DNA of 64,000 bases from Halocynthiibacter sp049608145 (GTDB lineage Bacteria; Pseudomonadota; Alphaproteobacteria; Rhodobacterales; Rhodobacteraceae), in NCBI RefSeq assembly GCF_049608145.1, contig NZ_JBMYXF010000011.1:6948-70947 (forward strand), given 5' to 3'. Positions 1 to 9,048 of the stretch are shown here, one piece after another. Below the pieces are notes generated by a model. The model worked only from the letters and a program-made list of their open reading frames with translations. It did no database searches and had not been told where the DNA came from. Within the stretch, counting starts at the first letter, position 1, and every line of letters starts with the position of its first letter. A program made the translations under genes and the position numbers.

Positions 1-483
1 GGCTTTGGCCTTTGCAACCAGTGCTGCGGTGTCGAAATTGCCATCTGGATCATGGGCAAGGGCTGCGTGCGGTGCGCCTTGCTGACGGATCGCACGGGTC
101 AGGCGACGTGTATCAAGCCCCCCGATGCCGATGCGGCCACGTGTTTTCAGCCATTCTGTCAGCTCAGCTTCGGCGCGCCAGTTCGAAGATTGGGTCGGAT
201 CCCATTTCACAACCATACCGGCTGCGACGGGATCGGCCGTTTCATCATCTTCCGCGGTCACACCGGTGTTGCCGATGTGGGGGAAGGTGAAGGTCACGAT
301 CTGGCCCGCATAAGAGGGGTCTGTCATGATTTCTTGGTAACCGGTCATGGCGGTGTTGAAGCACAGCTCTGCAACGCAGTCCCCGGTTGCGCCAAATCCG
401 TGGCCATAGAAGATTGTACCATCTGCCAATGCAAGGCATGCGGTTGCTTTAACGGGTGCGGTAACGGGGGTTCCGGCGGACAT
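1..483 (-). CDS. carA: Carbamoyl-phosphate synthase small subunit, N-terminal part (cut by window edge)
   Basis: This is the first ~161 residues of the glutamine-hydrolysing small subunit, which supplies ammonia to CarB for arginine and pyrimidine synthesis in the cytoplasm. The reading starts MSAGTPVTAP and contains the conserved N-terminal stretch with FNTAMTGYQE and the later GGLDTRRLTR motif. The glutamine amidotransferase domain lies beyond the left edge. The start ATG is at 483 with a GGAGAG ribosome site just upstream. The gene diverges from the YqeY-type gene at 710, an arrangement I know from other Rhodobacteraceae. The call rests on motif recognition and is firm. Confidence 0.95.
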   Translation of the reverse strand, partial: MSAGTPVTAPVKATACLALADGTIFYGHGFGATGDCVAELCFNTAMTGYQEIMTDPSYAGQIVTFTFPHIGNTGVTAEDDETADPVAAGMVVKWDPTQSSNWRAEAELTEWLKTRGRIGIGGLDTRRLTRAIRQQGAPHAALAHDPDGNFDTAALVAKAKA

Positions 484-709
484 GGGCGACTCTCCAGCTC
501 AAACTCGCCGGAACCTAGGGGGAGGGAGGTGTCTGGTCAAGGCCTGCAACGGCCTATCGGGCGGATTTCTGTTGGTTTTTCGTTGCGGTGTGTATGTGGT
601 TTCGTGAAATATGCAACATGGTTGTAACCTTGTGTGACTTTCGCTAGGGTCCGGGTTCGCAAATCTGCACGCAAGGCGCGTGCCCCTTTGGGATGAGGAT
701 ACTGAACAG

Positions 710-1162
710 ATGCGCAACCAGATTAATACCGCTTTGAAAGAGGCGATGAAAGCCAAGGACGCAGCACGCCTGTCGACCCTACGCCTGATCAATGCCGCGA
801 TCAAAGATCGTGAGATTTCACAACGCGGCAAGGGGGAAGATGAAAACGTAACCGACGCGGATATTCTTGCTATTCTTGGCAAAATGGTCAAGCAACGCCA
901 GGAAAGCGCGCGGGCCTATGAAGAAGGCGGGCGTCTTGAATTGGCTGAGAAAGAACTGTCAGAGATTACCGTGATCGAGGTTTTCCTGCCCAAGCAGCTT
1001 GATGCAGATGAGGCCAGCGCAGCTGTAGAGGCTGCGATTGCCGAAGTCGGCGCAGAATCAATCCGTGATATGGGCAAAGTCATGGGGATCCTGAAAGGCA
1101 AATACACCGGCCAAATGGATTTCGGCGCCGTTGGCCCGATGGTGAAAGACAAGCTGGGTTAA
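710..1162 (+). CDS. GatB/YqeY domain-containing protein
   Basis: This 150-residue protein begins MRNQINTALKEAMKAKD and carries the YqeY core (RLSTLRLINAAIKDREI, then the C-terminal GKVMGILKGKYTGQMD). YqeY resembles the tail of the GatB amidotransferase subunit and may bind tRNA, but its cellular role is not settled. An in-frame ATG 30 bases upstream would add ten residues of poor quality, so I place the start at 710. The gene is transcribed away from carA and ends just before a clear terminator. Confidence 0.9.
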   Translation: MRNQINTALKEAMKAKDAARLSTLRLINAAIKDREISQRGKGEDENVTDADILAILGKMVKQRQESARAYEEGGRLELAEKELSEITVIEVFLPKQLDADEASAAVEAAIAEVGAESIRDMGKVMGILKGKYTGQMDFGAVGPMVKDKLG

Positions 1163-1187
1163 ATAAGCCGGCATTAACCGATTTTGA

Positions 1188-1216
1188 AACCCGTCAGTTT
1201 TCTGGCGGGTTTTTCT
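1188..1216 (+). terminator. Rho-independent terminator after the YqeY gene
   Basis: A 10-bp stem (AACCCGTCAG paired with CTGGCGGGTT, one G-T wobble) with a four-base T loop is followed by a T-rich run. Confidence 0.8.
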
Positions 1217-1360
1217 TTGGAAGATTGTGCATGAATATACATTGGCATTAGGTGTTGTAGCCGAATTTGATGATACAATAATTTTGGTTGAATTACGGCT
1301 GGAGAGACCGGGTATCAAACTACTGCAGCTGTGCCTTATTACGGCGAAAGGTAGAGAAGA

Positions 1361-1642
1361 ATGACTAAAATTAGGCCACAAATATGGGGCTATGTTTTAC
1401 TTGTCGGCAGTGCGGTGATGGGGATGAGCACGCCAGTTTATTCTAACAGTACAAAAGTTGACGTTTGTCAAAAGGTTGGTGAGGTTTTCGTTCAGCACCT
1501 AGGCGCGAATGAAAATATAGCACTTGCTCTTACTACAATGCGGATAGTCGGTTCGGTGGATGAAGCCGAGCGAGCTGCTGAGGTCTTTGAAATGGTGTCG
1601 GAGAATACATCGTTATTAGTTAGCAACCTTGAGAAATATTGA
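1361..1642 (+). CDS. Small secreted hypothetical protein
   Basis: I do not recognise this 93-residue protein. It starts with a basic N-terminus and a hydrophobic stretch (about residues 8-25), ending near a plausible signal-peptidase site after VYSNS, so it is probably exported to the periplasm. One cysteine follows the signal region. The rest is soluble with helix-like character. A purine-rich AGGTAGAGAAG lies before the ATG. It stands alone between a terminator and the convergent DUF2244 gene. It could be a lineage-specific gene. Confidence 0.55.
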   Translation: MTKIRPQIWGYVLLVGSAVMGMSTPVYSNSTKVDVCQKVGEVFVQHLGANENIALALTTMRIVGSVDEAERAAEVFEMVSENTSLLVSNLEKY

Positions 1643-1683
1643 GTCTTTGCAAGGATAATTAAAGCAGTTCTTATATCGTGATG

Positions 1684-2235
1684 TTACCGTGAAGTAGGGT
1701 TGGAGCCATCTAATATTAGGCGTAATTCTGCAGCCAACTCCACCCGTTCTTCTTCTGTCAGAAATGCTGCCAGTTCGACCTCACGTGTGTTTTCGCCGCG
1801 CAGGGTAAGGTATTGCGGGACGGGGCCGGATGTTTTGTGCAGGGTGACGGTGATCCAGTAGGGATTGGCCTGCCATGTTTGCACGCGGCCTTTGGGATCA
1901 CGCCGGGTGAGGGTGGCCAATTGGGGTGTGATCTCTAGCACTTCGGTTAATGTGCCGTCACGATAGCTGCGGGCAATGAACCACCAGATCAGGGCGATTG
2001 TGCCCAGTAAGAAGGGCAACATCACCCAAAGCGGGCCTTTGCCCAAAAGCGCAATCAGCGGCAGGAACAGCAGCGCGCAAGTCGCCCCCATAAAGCGCAC
2101 AAAATCTTTCTTTTTCAGCGAACGATAGGGCCAGGCGGTTAGGGTGATCGGTTTGCCCGCATCTATATGCGCATGAAAAGGGGCCCCGGAATTAACCGGA
2201 GCCCCTGTATTCGTATCAGACCATTCATATGGCAT
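1684..2235 (-). CDS. DUF2244 domain-containing membrane protein
   Basis: The 183-residue product has two adjacent membrane segments (about residues 48-66 and 70-88) between a short N-terminal part and a C-terminal soluble part rich in beta strands. This is the DUF2244 pattern, with the WPYRSL motif ahead of the first helix. DUF2244 genes are commonly found beside cytochrome oxidase genes in alphaproteobacteria. Here it lies 32 bp downstream of ctaD on the same strand, so the two may be co-transcribed and the protein may help oxidase assembly. That role is inferred from context only. Confidence 0.85.
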   Translation of the reverse strand: MPYEWSDTNTGAPVNSGAPFHAHIDAGKPITLTAWPYRSLKKKDFVRFMGATCALLFLPLIALLGKGPLWVMLPFLLGTIALIWWFIARSYRDGTLTEVLEITPQLATLTRRDPKGRVQTWQANPYWITVTLHKTSGPVPQYLTLRGENTREVELAAFLTEEERVELAAELRLILDGSNPTSR

Positions 2236-2267
2236 CTGTGGATATTTCCCTCAGATCAGTGTCCCAA

Positions 2268-3938
2268 TTAGTGAGAGTGACTGCGATCCCATTCTTCCTG
2301 CTTTGGCAGGATTTCGAATGTGTGCTCGGGCGGCGGGGATGGCAATGTCCATTCCAGCGTATCCGCATATTCGTTCCAATAGTTCGCTTTGGTTTCTTTC
2401 TTACCCCAGAGCAGTGAATAGAACATCACGCCGATGAAGAAGAGGAAGGATGCGAAGGACAGATATGCACCATAAGATGAGATTTCGTTCCAGTAAGCGA
2501 AAGCTTCTGGGTAGTCGATGTAACGACGTGGCATGCCCTGTCGACCCAAGAAGTGCTGTGGGAAGAAGGTCAGGTTGGCACCGACAAACATCATCCAGAA
2601 ATGCAGTTTACCTGCCCATTCAGGATACTGACGGCCGGACATTTTACCGAAGTAAAAGTAGATGCCTGCGAAGATACAGAAGATCGCACCCAGCGACATA
2701 ACATAGTGGAAGTGTGCAACCACATAGTAAGTGTCGTGATAGATACGGTCGATGCCTGCTTGGGACAGAACCACACCGGTTACACCACCAACGGTGAACA
2801 GGAAGAGGAAACCGAACGCCCAAAGCATAGGTGTTTTGAACTCAATCGAGCCGCCCCACATGGTCGCGATCCAAGAGAAGATCTTAACGCCAGTCGGCAC
2901 CGCGATCACCATGGTGGCCATCATAAAGTAGGACTGCTGCGACAGGGACATACCAACCGTATACATGTGGTGTGCCCAAACAACGAAGCCCAGAACGCCG
3001 ATTGCGATCAACGCCCAAACCATTGGCAGATACCCGAACACAGGCTTGCGCGCGAAAGTCGCAATCACGTGGCTGATGATACCAAAGCCAGGCAGAATGA
3101 TGATGTACACTTCTGGGTGACCAAAGAACCACAGGATGTGCTGGTACAAGATCGGATCACCACCGCCGCCAGGCTGGAAGAAGGATGTGCCGAAGTTGCG
3201 GTCCATCAAAAGCATGGTGATCGCGCCGGCCAGAACAGGCAGGGACAGAAGGATCAACCAAGCTGTGACAAAGATTGACCATGCAAACAGTGGAACCTTG
3301 AACATTGTCATGCCAGGGGCGCGCATGTTCAGGAAGGTTGTGATCATGTTGATCGCACCAAGGATAGATGACGCACCAGAGACGTGAACCGCGAAAATCG
3401 CGAGGTCCATGGAATAGCCGCCTTCAGATGTGGACAGTGGTGGGTACAGAACCCAACCCACACCAGACCCCAATTGGCTGTTGCCACCAGGGGACAGCAG
3501 GGATGCCACACCAAGGGAAACACCGGCAATATACAGCCAGAAAGACAGGTTGTTCATCCGTGGGAACGCCATGTCAGGCGCGCCGATTTGCAATGGCATA
3601 AAGTAGTTACCAAAGCCGCCAAACAGCGCCGGAATAACCACGAAGAACATCATCAACACACCATGATAGGTGATCATAACGTTCCAAAGGTGACCGTTTG
3701 GTGTACAGACTTCGCCGGACGCGAAGAAACGTGCGCCTTCAAGACACATGTACTGAACACCTGGTTCCTGAAGTTCCATCCGCATGTAAACGGTGAAAAT
3801 AACGGAAATCAGACCGACCAACGCCGCAGCGATCAGGTACAGGATGCCGATGTCCTTGTGGTTTGTTGACATGAACCAACGGGTGATGAAATCACGCTCG
3901 TCATGGTGCTCGTCGCCGTGAATGGCTGCGTCTGCCAT
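2268..3938 (-). CDS. ctaD: Cytochrome c oxidase (aa3-type) subunit I
   Basis: Subunit I of the terminal oxidase reduces oxygen to water and pumps protons across the inner membrane. Twelve hydrophobic segments are readable. Ligand motifs are present: HPEVYIIILPG (CuB histidine with the linked tyrosine, about residues 271-275), AHHMYTVG (CuB histidine pair, about 320) and VAHFHYVM (haem ligands, about 405). The start is set at MADAAIHGDEHH, which has GGGGAG just upstream; the longer frame adds 16 atypical residues. Length is 556 residues, normal for the family. The DUF2244 gene follows closely. Confidence 0.97.
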   Translation of the reverse strand: MADAAIHGDEHHDERDFITRWFMSTNHKDIGILYLIAAALVGLISVIFTVYMRMELQEPGVQYMCLEGARFFASGEVCTPNGHLWNVMITYHGVLMMFFVVIPALFGGFGNYFMPLQIGAPDMAFPRMNNLSFWLYIAGVSLGVASLLSPGGNSQLGSGVGWVLYPPLSTSEGGYSMDLAIFAVHVSGASSILGAINMITTFLNMRAPGMTMFKVPLFAWSIFVTAWLILLSLPVLAGAITMLLMDRNFGTSFFQPGGGGDPILYQHILWFFGHPEVYIIILPGFGIISHVIATFARKPVFGYLPMVWALIAIGVLGFVVWAHHMYTVGMSLSQQSYFMMATMVIAVPTGVKIFSWIATMWGGSIEFKTPMLWAFGFLFLFTVGGVTGVVLSQAGIDRIYHDTYYVVAHFHYVMSLGAIFCIFAGIYFYFGKMSGRQYPEWAGKLHFWMMFVGANLTFFPQHFLGRQGMPRRYIDYPEAFAYWNEISSYGAYLSFASFLFFIGVMFYSLLWGKKETKANYWNEYADTLEWTLPSPPPEHTFEILPKQEEWDRSHSH

Positions 3939-4428
3939 GCGGAGTCTCCCCAAAAATCTTCGTTGCAGCACGGACACCCGGCCCAAAAGCGGACAAAGTT
4001 CACCCGTGCATTTGAAACTGTCTTAGAGATAATCGTGCAGGGTCGCAACGATGCAGAGCGTCGCAATTGCGAATTTCATTGAAAAATATGCATGGCGGTG
4101 CCGGATTTCAACGCTTGGGCCGGGAAAGCCTGCCTGGGCAGGGGGTGTTGCGGGGCCTAGGCTTGTCTGGCAAAGGGCTGTCCGGATCAGTGATTCCGTC
4201 ACCGCATGTTTCGGGGGCGGGGGGCATTGGGAAGGAACCTGGAATGAAAACGCCCGGTTTACCCGTTCAAGGTTCCCTTAATGGTGGCCTTTCAATGGCT
4301 CTGGCATTCTGATGCCTATCAGGCAGTAAAACACCCGCGCACAGATGTGATCCCGCCCAGCCTGTTTCAGGGCGATGCACCGGGCTATATGTCCCGCCAC
4401 CTTTTCGCGACTTGCGGGCCGCGTGATG
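3939..4428. other. 490-bp intergenic region upstream of ctaD
   Basis: No convincing gene is seen here. The frames that are open look like chance frames. The stretch must hold the ctaD promoter, but I cannot assign its boxes. Near 4312-4324 a weak TGCC/GGCA hairpin could end transcription of the upstream minus-strand gene. Confidence 0.5.
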
Positions 4429-6441
4429 TTACCGGATGCAAACCCATTGGCAGATATACCAATAGGGTGTCTGCCGGGCGGCGTCTGTTTCGGGAAAGCG
4501 TTTGTGCAACAGGCGAAAGGCAACCTGACCCAGAGGTCGCCCTTCCATATTCCCGGTTTTCATGCGTCTGGCTTGCCAAATGACATTGCGCAAATCTGCT
4601 GCAAGGGCTTCATCATTGGCCCATAAGCGATTGACGATGTTTGATGTTTTTCTTTGGGCGTTCAGGATGATTTCGTGTCCGATGCGGTTTGACAGGCCTG
4701 TTTCAGGGCCAAGACGGGAAATTTCATCCCAGGCGGCAAAACCTGAAATTCCCGCAGGGTTGTCTTCGATATCGGCCTGGTGATGCGGCAATAAACCTGT
4801 CGCAGGACGTATGATTGCATATCCACGCTGTTGCTGACGGCGTTGCGGAGAATGTCGTAAAACCGGTGACTGTGTCAGCCAGCGATCCAAGTCGTTGCGC
4901 AATTCTTCCCCAATGCGCAGGGGCAGTGGCAGATCGGGTGTCGTGCGACGGTGAGCCCATGTTTCTGGGGACTGATTTCTTCCATACCAACCCTCCCATT
5001 GATGCCAAATACCCAGTCTCAAACTAGGATGGGGTAACAGTTGTGCGACTTGGGTAAGCTGCCATTCAAGGGGGGCACTGGACTGCAGGGGGGCAGTAAG
5101 TTGGAATCTTTCGTCTTCTGACCAGAGCTCTGCCAGCCTTGGAATAAGATCTAGGGCTTCTTCATCACGTTTCAACGCATAAAGCCGCAGAAAGGCAACT
5201 TGGAGGATGTTGCGTTGTTCACCTGGAAAATCTGTCCGGCTGGCACTGAAACGAACCAGATCATCAACAGATAGGACGTTCAGCAGGCGCCAAGTGGTTG
5301 AATGCAGCGGCACGCCGGCGTGTATATCGATCAGTTCCTGAATGTCGTTGGCCCGGTAGCTGCGCCCCGCATTCAGCCAGCTAGCAAATGAGGTTTCTGA
5401 CCTTTCGTGGGGAAATCCCTGATTGGTGGCGAGGCTTTGCAAAGCCTGCAGGTTGCTTTCCGCGTTGTCCCCCCTGCGCGGGTTAGAAATAAGGTATTGC
5501 GCCTGGTGAACTGCCGCGATGTCGCGCATGTGATCTGGAAGAAGATCCATGTTTTTAGGCGTTTCCCCTGAATATGTTGACAATCGCAACTGCTCTAGTC
5601 TGGCGATGGCCCAGGCCGTGTATTCATCCTCGCTGGCATTGCAGCTTTCAACGGCTTTCCCAAGGGTGTCTTGATGTTCTCTTAAGGCCGTAATCTGATG
5701 GGCGACGTCTTCGGAAACATGATCGCGCAGATAGTTGTAACCGGCCCGATTGACCCATGCCGCAACAAACCAGGTCAGTTGACCGTTGTCAGAAAACATC
5801 TGCAACGCGTGTCGCCAGACCCGGTGATTGGATGCCATAGAAGATGGCCCATGCCGTGACCGTATGTGCCAATCATTGTCAGAATGCACCGATGCATTCT
5901 GCACCGTCAGCAACCAGTTTAAAGCATCATCAAAGGCATAGCGCGCAATCACCCTTTCGACGGCCGACAAGCCTAGGGCATCCGGCGTCAGCCACCAGCC
6001 GGGCCATGGTCCAGACGGCGACAGATTGTTCAGAATGATTTCGGGGTCCGTTTTCGTCGTTTCCGTGTCGCGCTGGAAATCCGGATCTGAAATTCGGGGC
6101 AGGTTGCGCATTAGGGCAAGGGAGGCCCCTTTTGCAGCGGACTGGCCGTATCTTGATAGATAGGCCGGATCTGTAAAGCTACGCTGATTTTGCCAGCCAT
6201 GTGGTGCTGTCATGCCTGCGTCTGGCAATCCGGATAGAAGACGATAAATTTCAAGGCTGCCGCCGACGCTGCCATTGTAATACCCACCAGAGTATAATGT
6301 GCCATAGCGGCTGTAGGTTTGATCCAGCAGATGCTGTGCACGCTGGTATTGACCGTCACAGTGATCGGCAAAAGCTGCCGTGGCCAGGAAAGAAGATGTG
6401 GCTGTAAGAACCGCAATGTTTATAAAGAATTTTCGGATCAT
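4429..6441 (-). CDS. Large secreted protein of unknown function
   Basis: This protein of about 670 residues begins MIRKFFINIAVLTATSSFLATAAFADHCDGQY, a typical cleavable signal peptide, so it is exported. The body is soluble, rich in W, R and L, and predicted largely helical. The C-terminus has KRFPETDAARQTPYWY, a pattern I associate with uncharacterised proteobacterial secreted proteins. Fourteen extra residues upstream (start at 6483) do not look like part of the signal peptide. It runs in the same direction as ctaD but is separated by about 490 bp. I cannot assign a function. Confidence 0.75.
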   Translation of the reverse strand: MIRKFFINIAVLTATSSFLATAAFADHCDGQYQRAQHLLDQTYSRYGTLYSGGYYNGSVGGSLEIYRLLSGLPDAGMTAPHGWQNQRSFTDPAYLSRYGQSAAKGASLALMRNLPRISDPDFQRDTETTKTDPEIILNNLSPSGPWPGWWLTPDALGLSAVERVIARYAFDDALNWLLTVQNASVHSDNDWHIRSRHGPSSMASNHRVWRHALQMFSDNGQLTWFVAAWVNRAGYNYLRDHVSEDVAHQITALREHQDTLGKAVESCNASEDEYTAWAIARLEQLRLSTYSGETPKNMDLLPDHMRDIAAVHQAQYLISNPRRGDNAESNLQALQSLATNQGFPHERSETSFASWLNAGRSYRANDIQELIDIHAGVPLHSTTWRLLNVLSVDDLVRFSASRTDFPGEQRNILQVAFLRLYALKRDEEALDLIPRLAELWSEDERFQLTAPLQSSAPLEWQLTQVAQLLPHPSLRLGIWHQWEGWYGRNQSPETWAHRRTTPDLPLPLRIGEELRNDLDRWLTQSPVLRHSPQRRQQQRGYAIIRPATGLLPHHQADIEDNPAGISGFAAWDEISRLGPETGLSNRIGHEIILNAQRKTSNIVNRLWANDEALAADLRNVIWQARRMKTGNMEGRPLGQVAFRLLHKRFPETDAARQTPYWYICQWVCIR

Positions 6442-6486
6442 AGCTGTGCCATAAGAGCGCGGAATATTTTCGCAGTATGACATAGA

Positions 6487-6512
6487 AAACCCGGCCGTAA
6501 AGGCCGGGTCCT
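6487..6512 (-). terminator. Rho-independent terminator after the cytochrome c gene
   Basis: ACCCGGCC and GGCCGGGT form an 8-bp stem around a short loop. Reading on the minus strand, the stem runs into a T stretch. Confidence 0.75.
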
Positions 6513-6535
6513 GGATGTTGTTTCAGAAGGTCGCT

Positions 6536-7009
6536 TTATTCGCTTGGGGCGGCTTCTTCGGTTGCTTCGGCTTCTGTCTCAGCGTTTTCTGCTGGGGCAG
6601 GGCTGTGGCTGGCAAGGAAGGCGGCCAGATCTGCGCCGGCATCACCGAAACGTTGTGGGGCCATTGGGGACCGCAGGCTGTCGTCGCCATTCAGTTCACG
6701 CAGGAAGTTTGTCGGGTGTTCCGCATAGGTCAGGATGTTTTCCTGATCCCAGACCAAACCGGCTTCTGCAGCAGTTTTGATACCATCCGAATAACGGAAG
6801 CCTTCAACAGAGGCCGCAGGTTGACCGATTACGCCATACAAGTTTGGCCCGGTACGCCCGCCACGGACGATGACATTATCGCCATCCGCAATGGCATGGC
6901 AGGATTTGCAGCGGTTAAAGGCGCGTTCACCTTTTGCAGCATCACCTTCAGCAAAAGCCGTCAGCGGGGCGAGGGCAAGAGCTGCCGTCAGAAAAATAGT
7001 GCGGTTCAT
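6536..7009 (-). CDS. Class I c-type cytochrome
   Basis: The 157-residue protein has a cleavable signal peptide (cut near FAEGD), one haem-binding CKSCH near residue 35 and a candidate axial methionine in SPMAPQRF. It also has the GPNLYGVIG segment typical of cytochrome c2/c-556-like small carriers. It should act as a periplasmic electron carrier. The C-terminus is a low-complexity acidic tail rich in A and E (about residues 135-157), unusual for a plain c2. It sits alone with its own terminator. Confidence 0.88.
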   Translation of the reverse strand: MNRTIFLTAALALAPLTAFAEGDAAKGERAFNRCKSCHAIADGDNVIVRGGRTGPNLYGVIGQPAASVEGFRYSDGIKTAAEAGLVWDQENILTYAEHPTNFLRELNGDDSLRSPMAPQRFGDAGADLAAFLASHSPAPAENAETEAEATEEAAPSE

Positions 7010-7220
7010 GATTGCCTCTTCAGTAGTACATTACACGCGTTCCCGTTACTATATGGCAGCTCTTGTCGAAGTGTTACCGTGCTATTGTCGCAGGGCTACA
7101 GCTGGCGAATTATGGCCGTGGTGTTGCTCTTGCATGACACTTATGTAGTATTATTATACTCAGTTCGAGGTCGCGGGTATTCGAAGTAACAGGTTTTTAT
7201 ACGGTACAGGAGAGAATTAG

Positions 7221-7928
7221 ATGAAATTGATAAAAGCTGCACTTGTCGTTGGCTGTGCATGCGTTGGAGGGACCACATCCCTAATGGCGCAGGAATTCAC
7301 GGGCGCAGAAGTGTTTATTGGTGGATTGATCGAAGATGGAACCGGATTCAGCGAGGTGACCGATATTTATGGCGCTTCTGTTGAGCTCAGTTTCGGGCGC
7401 TTCGGAATCCAAGGGGATGTGAGCAATCGAAATTTTGAGATCGGTGATAATATCCCATCTTGGGGCTTGCATGGGATTTATGCGGCTACAGATGAGTTGA
7501 AGCTGGGTTTGCACTATGGGGAAGAGACCTGGAGTGGTCAGCGTTATTCTAACATAGGTGCTGAGCTGGCGTGGGATCGCGGACCATGGGGGCTTGAAGC
7601 TTGGGTTACACGAGATTCCGGGATTGATGTGGATTGGCTTTCTGTGGTGAGCGCGGCCAAGGCGACATATAGCTTCAATGAGGCCTTCTCGCTGCATGGG
7701 AAAATCGCGTTTTCAGGTGGTGATAATAATACCCGATATTATGGTGTCGGAGGAAGTTGGCAGCATGATTCAGGCCTATTTGTTCGGCTGGATGCTGGGC
7801 ACTTTGACTACTCAAGACGAAATAAAAGTGTAGATGTTTACGCGCTGCGGGTGGGCTATGAATTTGGTAACGGTGTCAGTTTCAATCACCGTAATTCCAA
7901 TGAAAGCTTGTCTGGATACGGCAATTGA
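7221..7928 (+). CDS. Outer-membrane beta-barrel-like hypothetical protein
   Basis: The 235-residue product has a signal peptide (cut near LMAQEF) and then alternating hydrophobic and polar residues with many glycines and aromatics, repeated strand-like blocks such as LKLGLHYGEE and GLFVRLDAGHFDY, and a C-terminal strand GNGVSFNHRN. This fits a small porin-like barrel, though the final residue is not the usual phenylalanine. GGAGAG precedes the ATG. An upstream TTGCAT (7130-7135) with an AT-rich block 17-19 bp further on could be its promoter. No specific family is recognised. Confidence 0.7.
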   Translation: MKLIKAALVVGCACVGGTTSLMAQEFTGAEVFIGGLIEDGTGFSEVTDIYGASVELSFGRFGIQGDVSNRNFEIGDNIPSWGLHGIYAATDELKLGLHYGEETWSGQRYSNIGAELAWDRGPWGLEAWVTRDSGIDVDWLSVVSAAKATYSFNEAFSLHGKIAFSGGDNNTRYYGVGGSWQHDSGLFVRLDAGHFDYSRRNKSVDVYALRVGYEFGNGVSFNHRNSNESLSGYGN

Positions 7929-7936
7929 TCCAAAGG

Positions 7937-7958
7937 GCAGGCGGCTTACTCCGCCTGC
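7937..7958. terminator. Bidirectional terminator between the barrel gene and lipB
   Basis: A perfect 8-bp stem (GCAGGCGG / CCGCCTGC) with a six-base loop lies between the convergent genes. The lipB stop codon lies in the loop. Confidence 0.65.
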
Positions 7959-8605
7959 GTTTCAAATAGGTCCATAAAGCAACGTTTTAGGGCCACATCC
8001 ACATCATCCATCGTCACGGGGAGGCCAAGATCCACAAGGCTTGTAACGCCATGTTCCGTGATGCCACAGGGGACAATACCACTGAAATGCTCTAGGTCGG
8101 GTTCCACATTGATCGAAATTCCGTGAAAGCTGATCCATTTGCGCAGACGTACACCAATGGCTGCGATTTTGTCTTCTTGCAGTGCGCCTGTGACTGTCAG
8201 TGGTTTGTCATCTCGCTGCACCCAGACACCAACGCGCCCGTCGCGTTGTTCCCCTTTGACGTTGAATTCGGCAAGGGTTGCGATCACCCAATCCTCTAGC
8301 TGTTGAACAAACTTACGCACATCGCGCCCACGTTTCGTCAGATCTAGCATAACATAGGCCACGCGTTGCCCCGGGCCATGATAGGTATATTGGCCACCAC
8401 GCGGGCTGTCATACACGGGAAAGCGATCTGGATCGGTGAGATCATCGATATTGGCAGAGGTTCCAGCTGTATAAAGCGGGGGATGTTCCAGCAGCCAGAT
8501 TGCCTCTTCGGCCTCACCTGCTGCAATTTGGGCAACCCGGTTTTCCATTTCCTGACAGGCGGTTTCATAATCCACCAGCCCGGAAGAAATAATCCATTCC
8601 ACCAT
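7946..8605 (-). CDS. lipB: Lipoyl(octanoyl) transferase
   Basis: LipB moves the octanoyl group from acyl carrier protein to lipoyl domains of enzymes such as pyruvate dehydrogenase, in the cytoplasm. Family motifs are clear: GGQYTYHGPGQ, the lysine region around KIAAIGVRLRKWISFHG, and the active-site cysteine in GIVPCGITEHGVTSL. Length of 219 residues is normal. It begins at the ATG at 8605. It is transcribed toward the barrel gene and its upstream side faces tRNA-Leu. Confidence 0.95.
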   Translation of the reverse strand: MVEWIISSGLVDYETACQEMENRVAQIAAGEAEEAIWLLEHPPLYTAGTSANIDDLTDPDRFPVYDSPRGGQYTYHGPGQRVAYVMLDLTKRGRDVRKFVQQLEDWVIATLAEFNVKGEQRDGRVGVWVQRDDKPLTVTGALQEDKIAAIGVRLRKWISFHGISINVEPDLEHFSGIVPCGITEHGVTSLVDLGLPVTMDDVDVALKRCFMDLFETQAE

Positions 8606-8801
8606 GTCCTTGCCCCTTGTATCTGTCGCAAGGTCTTTTCTAACGGGCGAAAAGCAGAATGACCATGGGGGGAAATGGGGGAGGGGGTAGCATCATCTGA
8701 GCGTATCCCAGGCGCCAGAATTTTTTATATTCAGGTGTTTTTTCCTCTTCCCTTCCCGGTAAGGCCCAGCTATGAAGCGCGCACAGACTACCTGATCACG
8801 T

Positions 8802-8888
8802 GCGGTCGTGGCGGAATTGGTAGACGCGCAGCGTTGAGGTCGCTGTGGGGTAACACCCGTGGAGGTTCGAGTCCTCTCGACCGCACCA
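8802..8888 (+). tRNA. tRNA-Leu (anticodon GAG), prophage integration site
   Basis: The acceptor arms GCGGTCG and CGACCGC pair fully, the CCA end is encoded, and the long variable arm fits leucine tRNA. The anticodon stem CAGCG/CGCTG encloses a loop with GAG at 8836-8838, reading CUC and probably CUU codons. The last 14 bases are repeated at 54,942-54,955, and an integrase gene starts 160 bp downstream, so the 3' end served as the attachment site and remains intact. Confidence 0.95.
8875..8888 (+). repeat. attL core (14 bp, within tRNA-Leu 3' end)
   Basis: TCTCGACCGCACCA matches 54,942-54,955 exactly. The identity ends at the next base on either side. Confidence 0.85.
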
Positions 8889-8901
8889 GAGTATCACTAA
8901 G

Positions 8902-8935
8902 AAACACACACTAAGCTATATTTTACTGTGTGTTT
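8902..8935. promoter_or_regulatory. Hairpin just inside attL
   Basis: A perfect 9-bp inverted repeat, AAACACACA and TGTGTGTTT, encloses 16 bases. It may end tRNA transcription or serve as a recombination-protein site. Confidence 0.5.
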
Positions 8936-8999
8936 GCTAGGTTTTTCACCTTGGAACATATGCGAACACACATAGAACAATACGTGAAGTTGTGTTTCA

Positions 9000-9035
9000 A
9001 TTACGACTGAATTACGATTTACGATGACATCGTAA
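9000..9035. promoter_or_regulatory. Left-arm TTACGA boxes, putative integrase/excisionase sites
   Basis: TTACGA occurs at 9001, 9012 and 9020 (here as part of TTACGATG), and the last copy forms a 17-bp palindrome TTACGATG-A-CATCGTAA (9019-9035). The first two are 11 bp apart, one helical turn. The same pair spacing recurs near attR at 54,883 and 54,894. The palindrome also lies right before the integrase start. Confidence 0.55.
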
Positions 9036-9048
9036 TCAGGATTCTAGC

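Noticed and set aside
2553..3278. Long plus-strand frame opposite ctaD
   Set aside because: It is antisense to a certain gene and has biased, low-quality composition; it is a shadow of ctaD codon use.
6201..7189. Plus-strand frames opposite the large secreted protein and cytochrome c genes
   Set aside because: They are antisense to genes with clear signal peptides and motifs.
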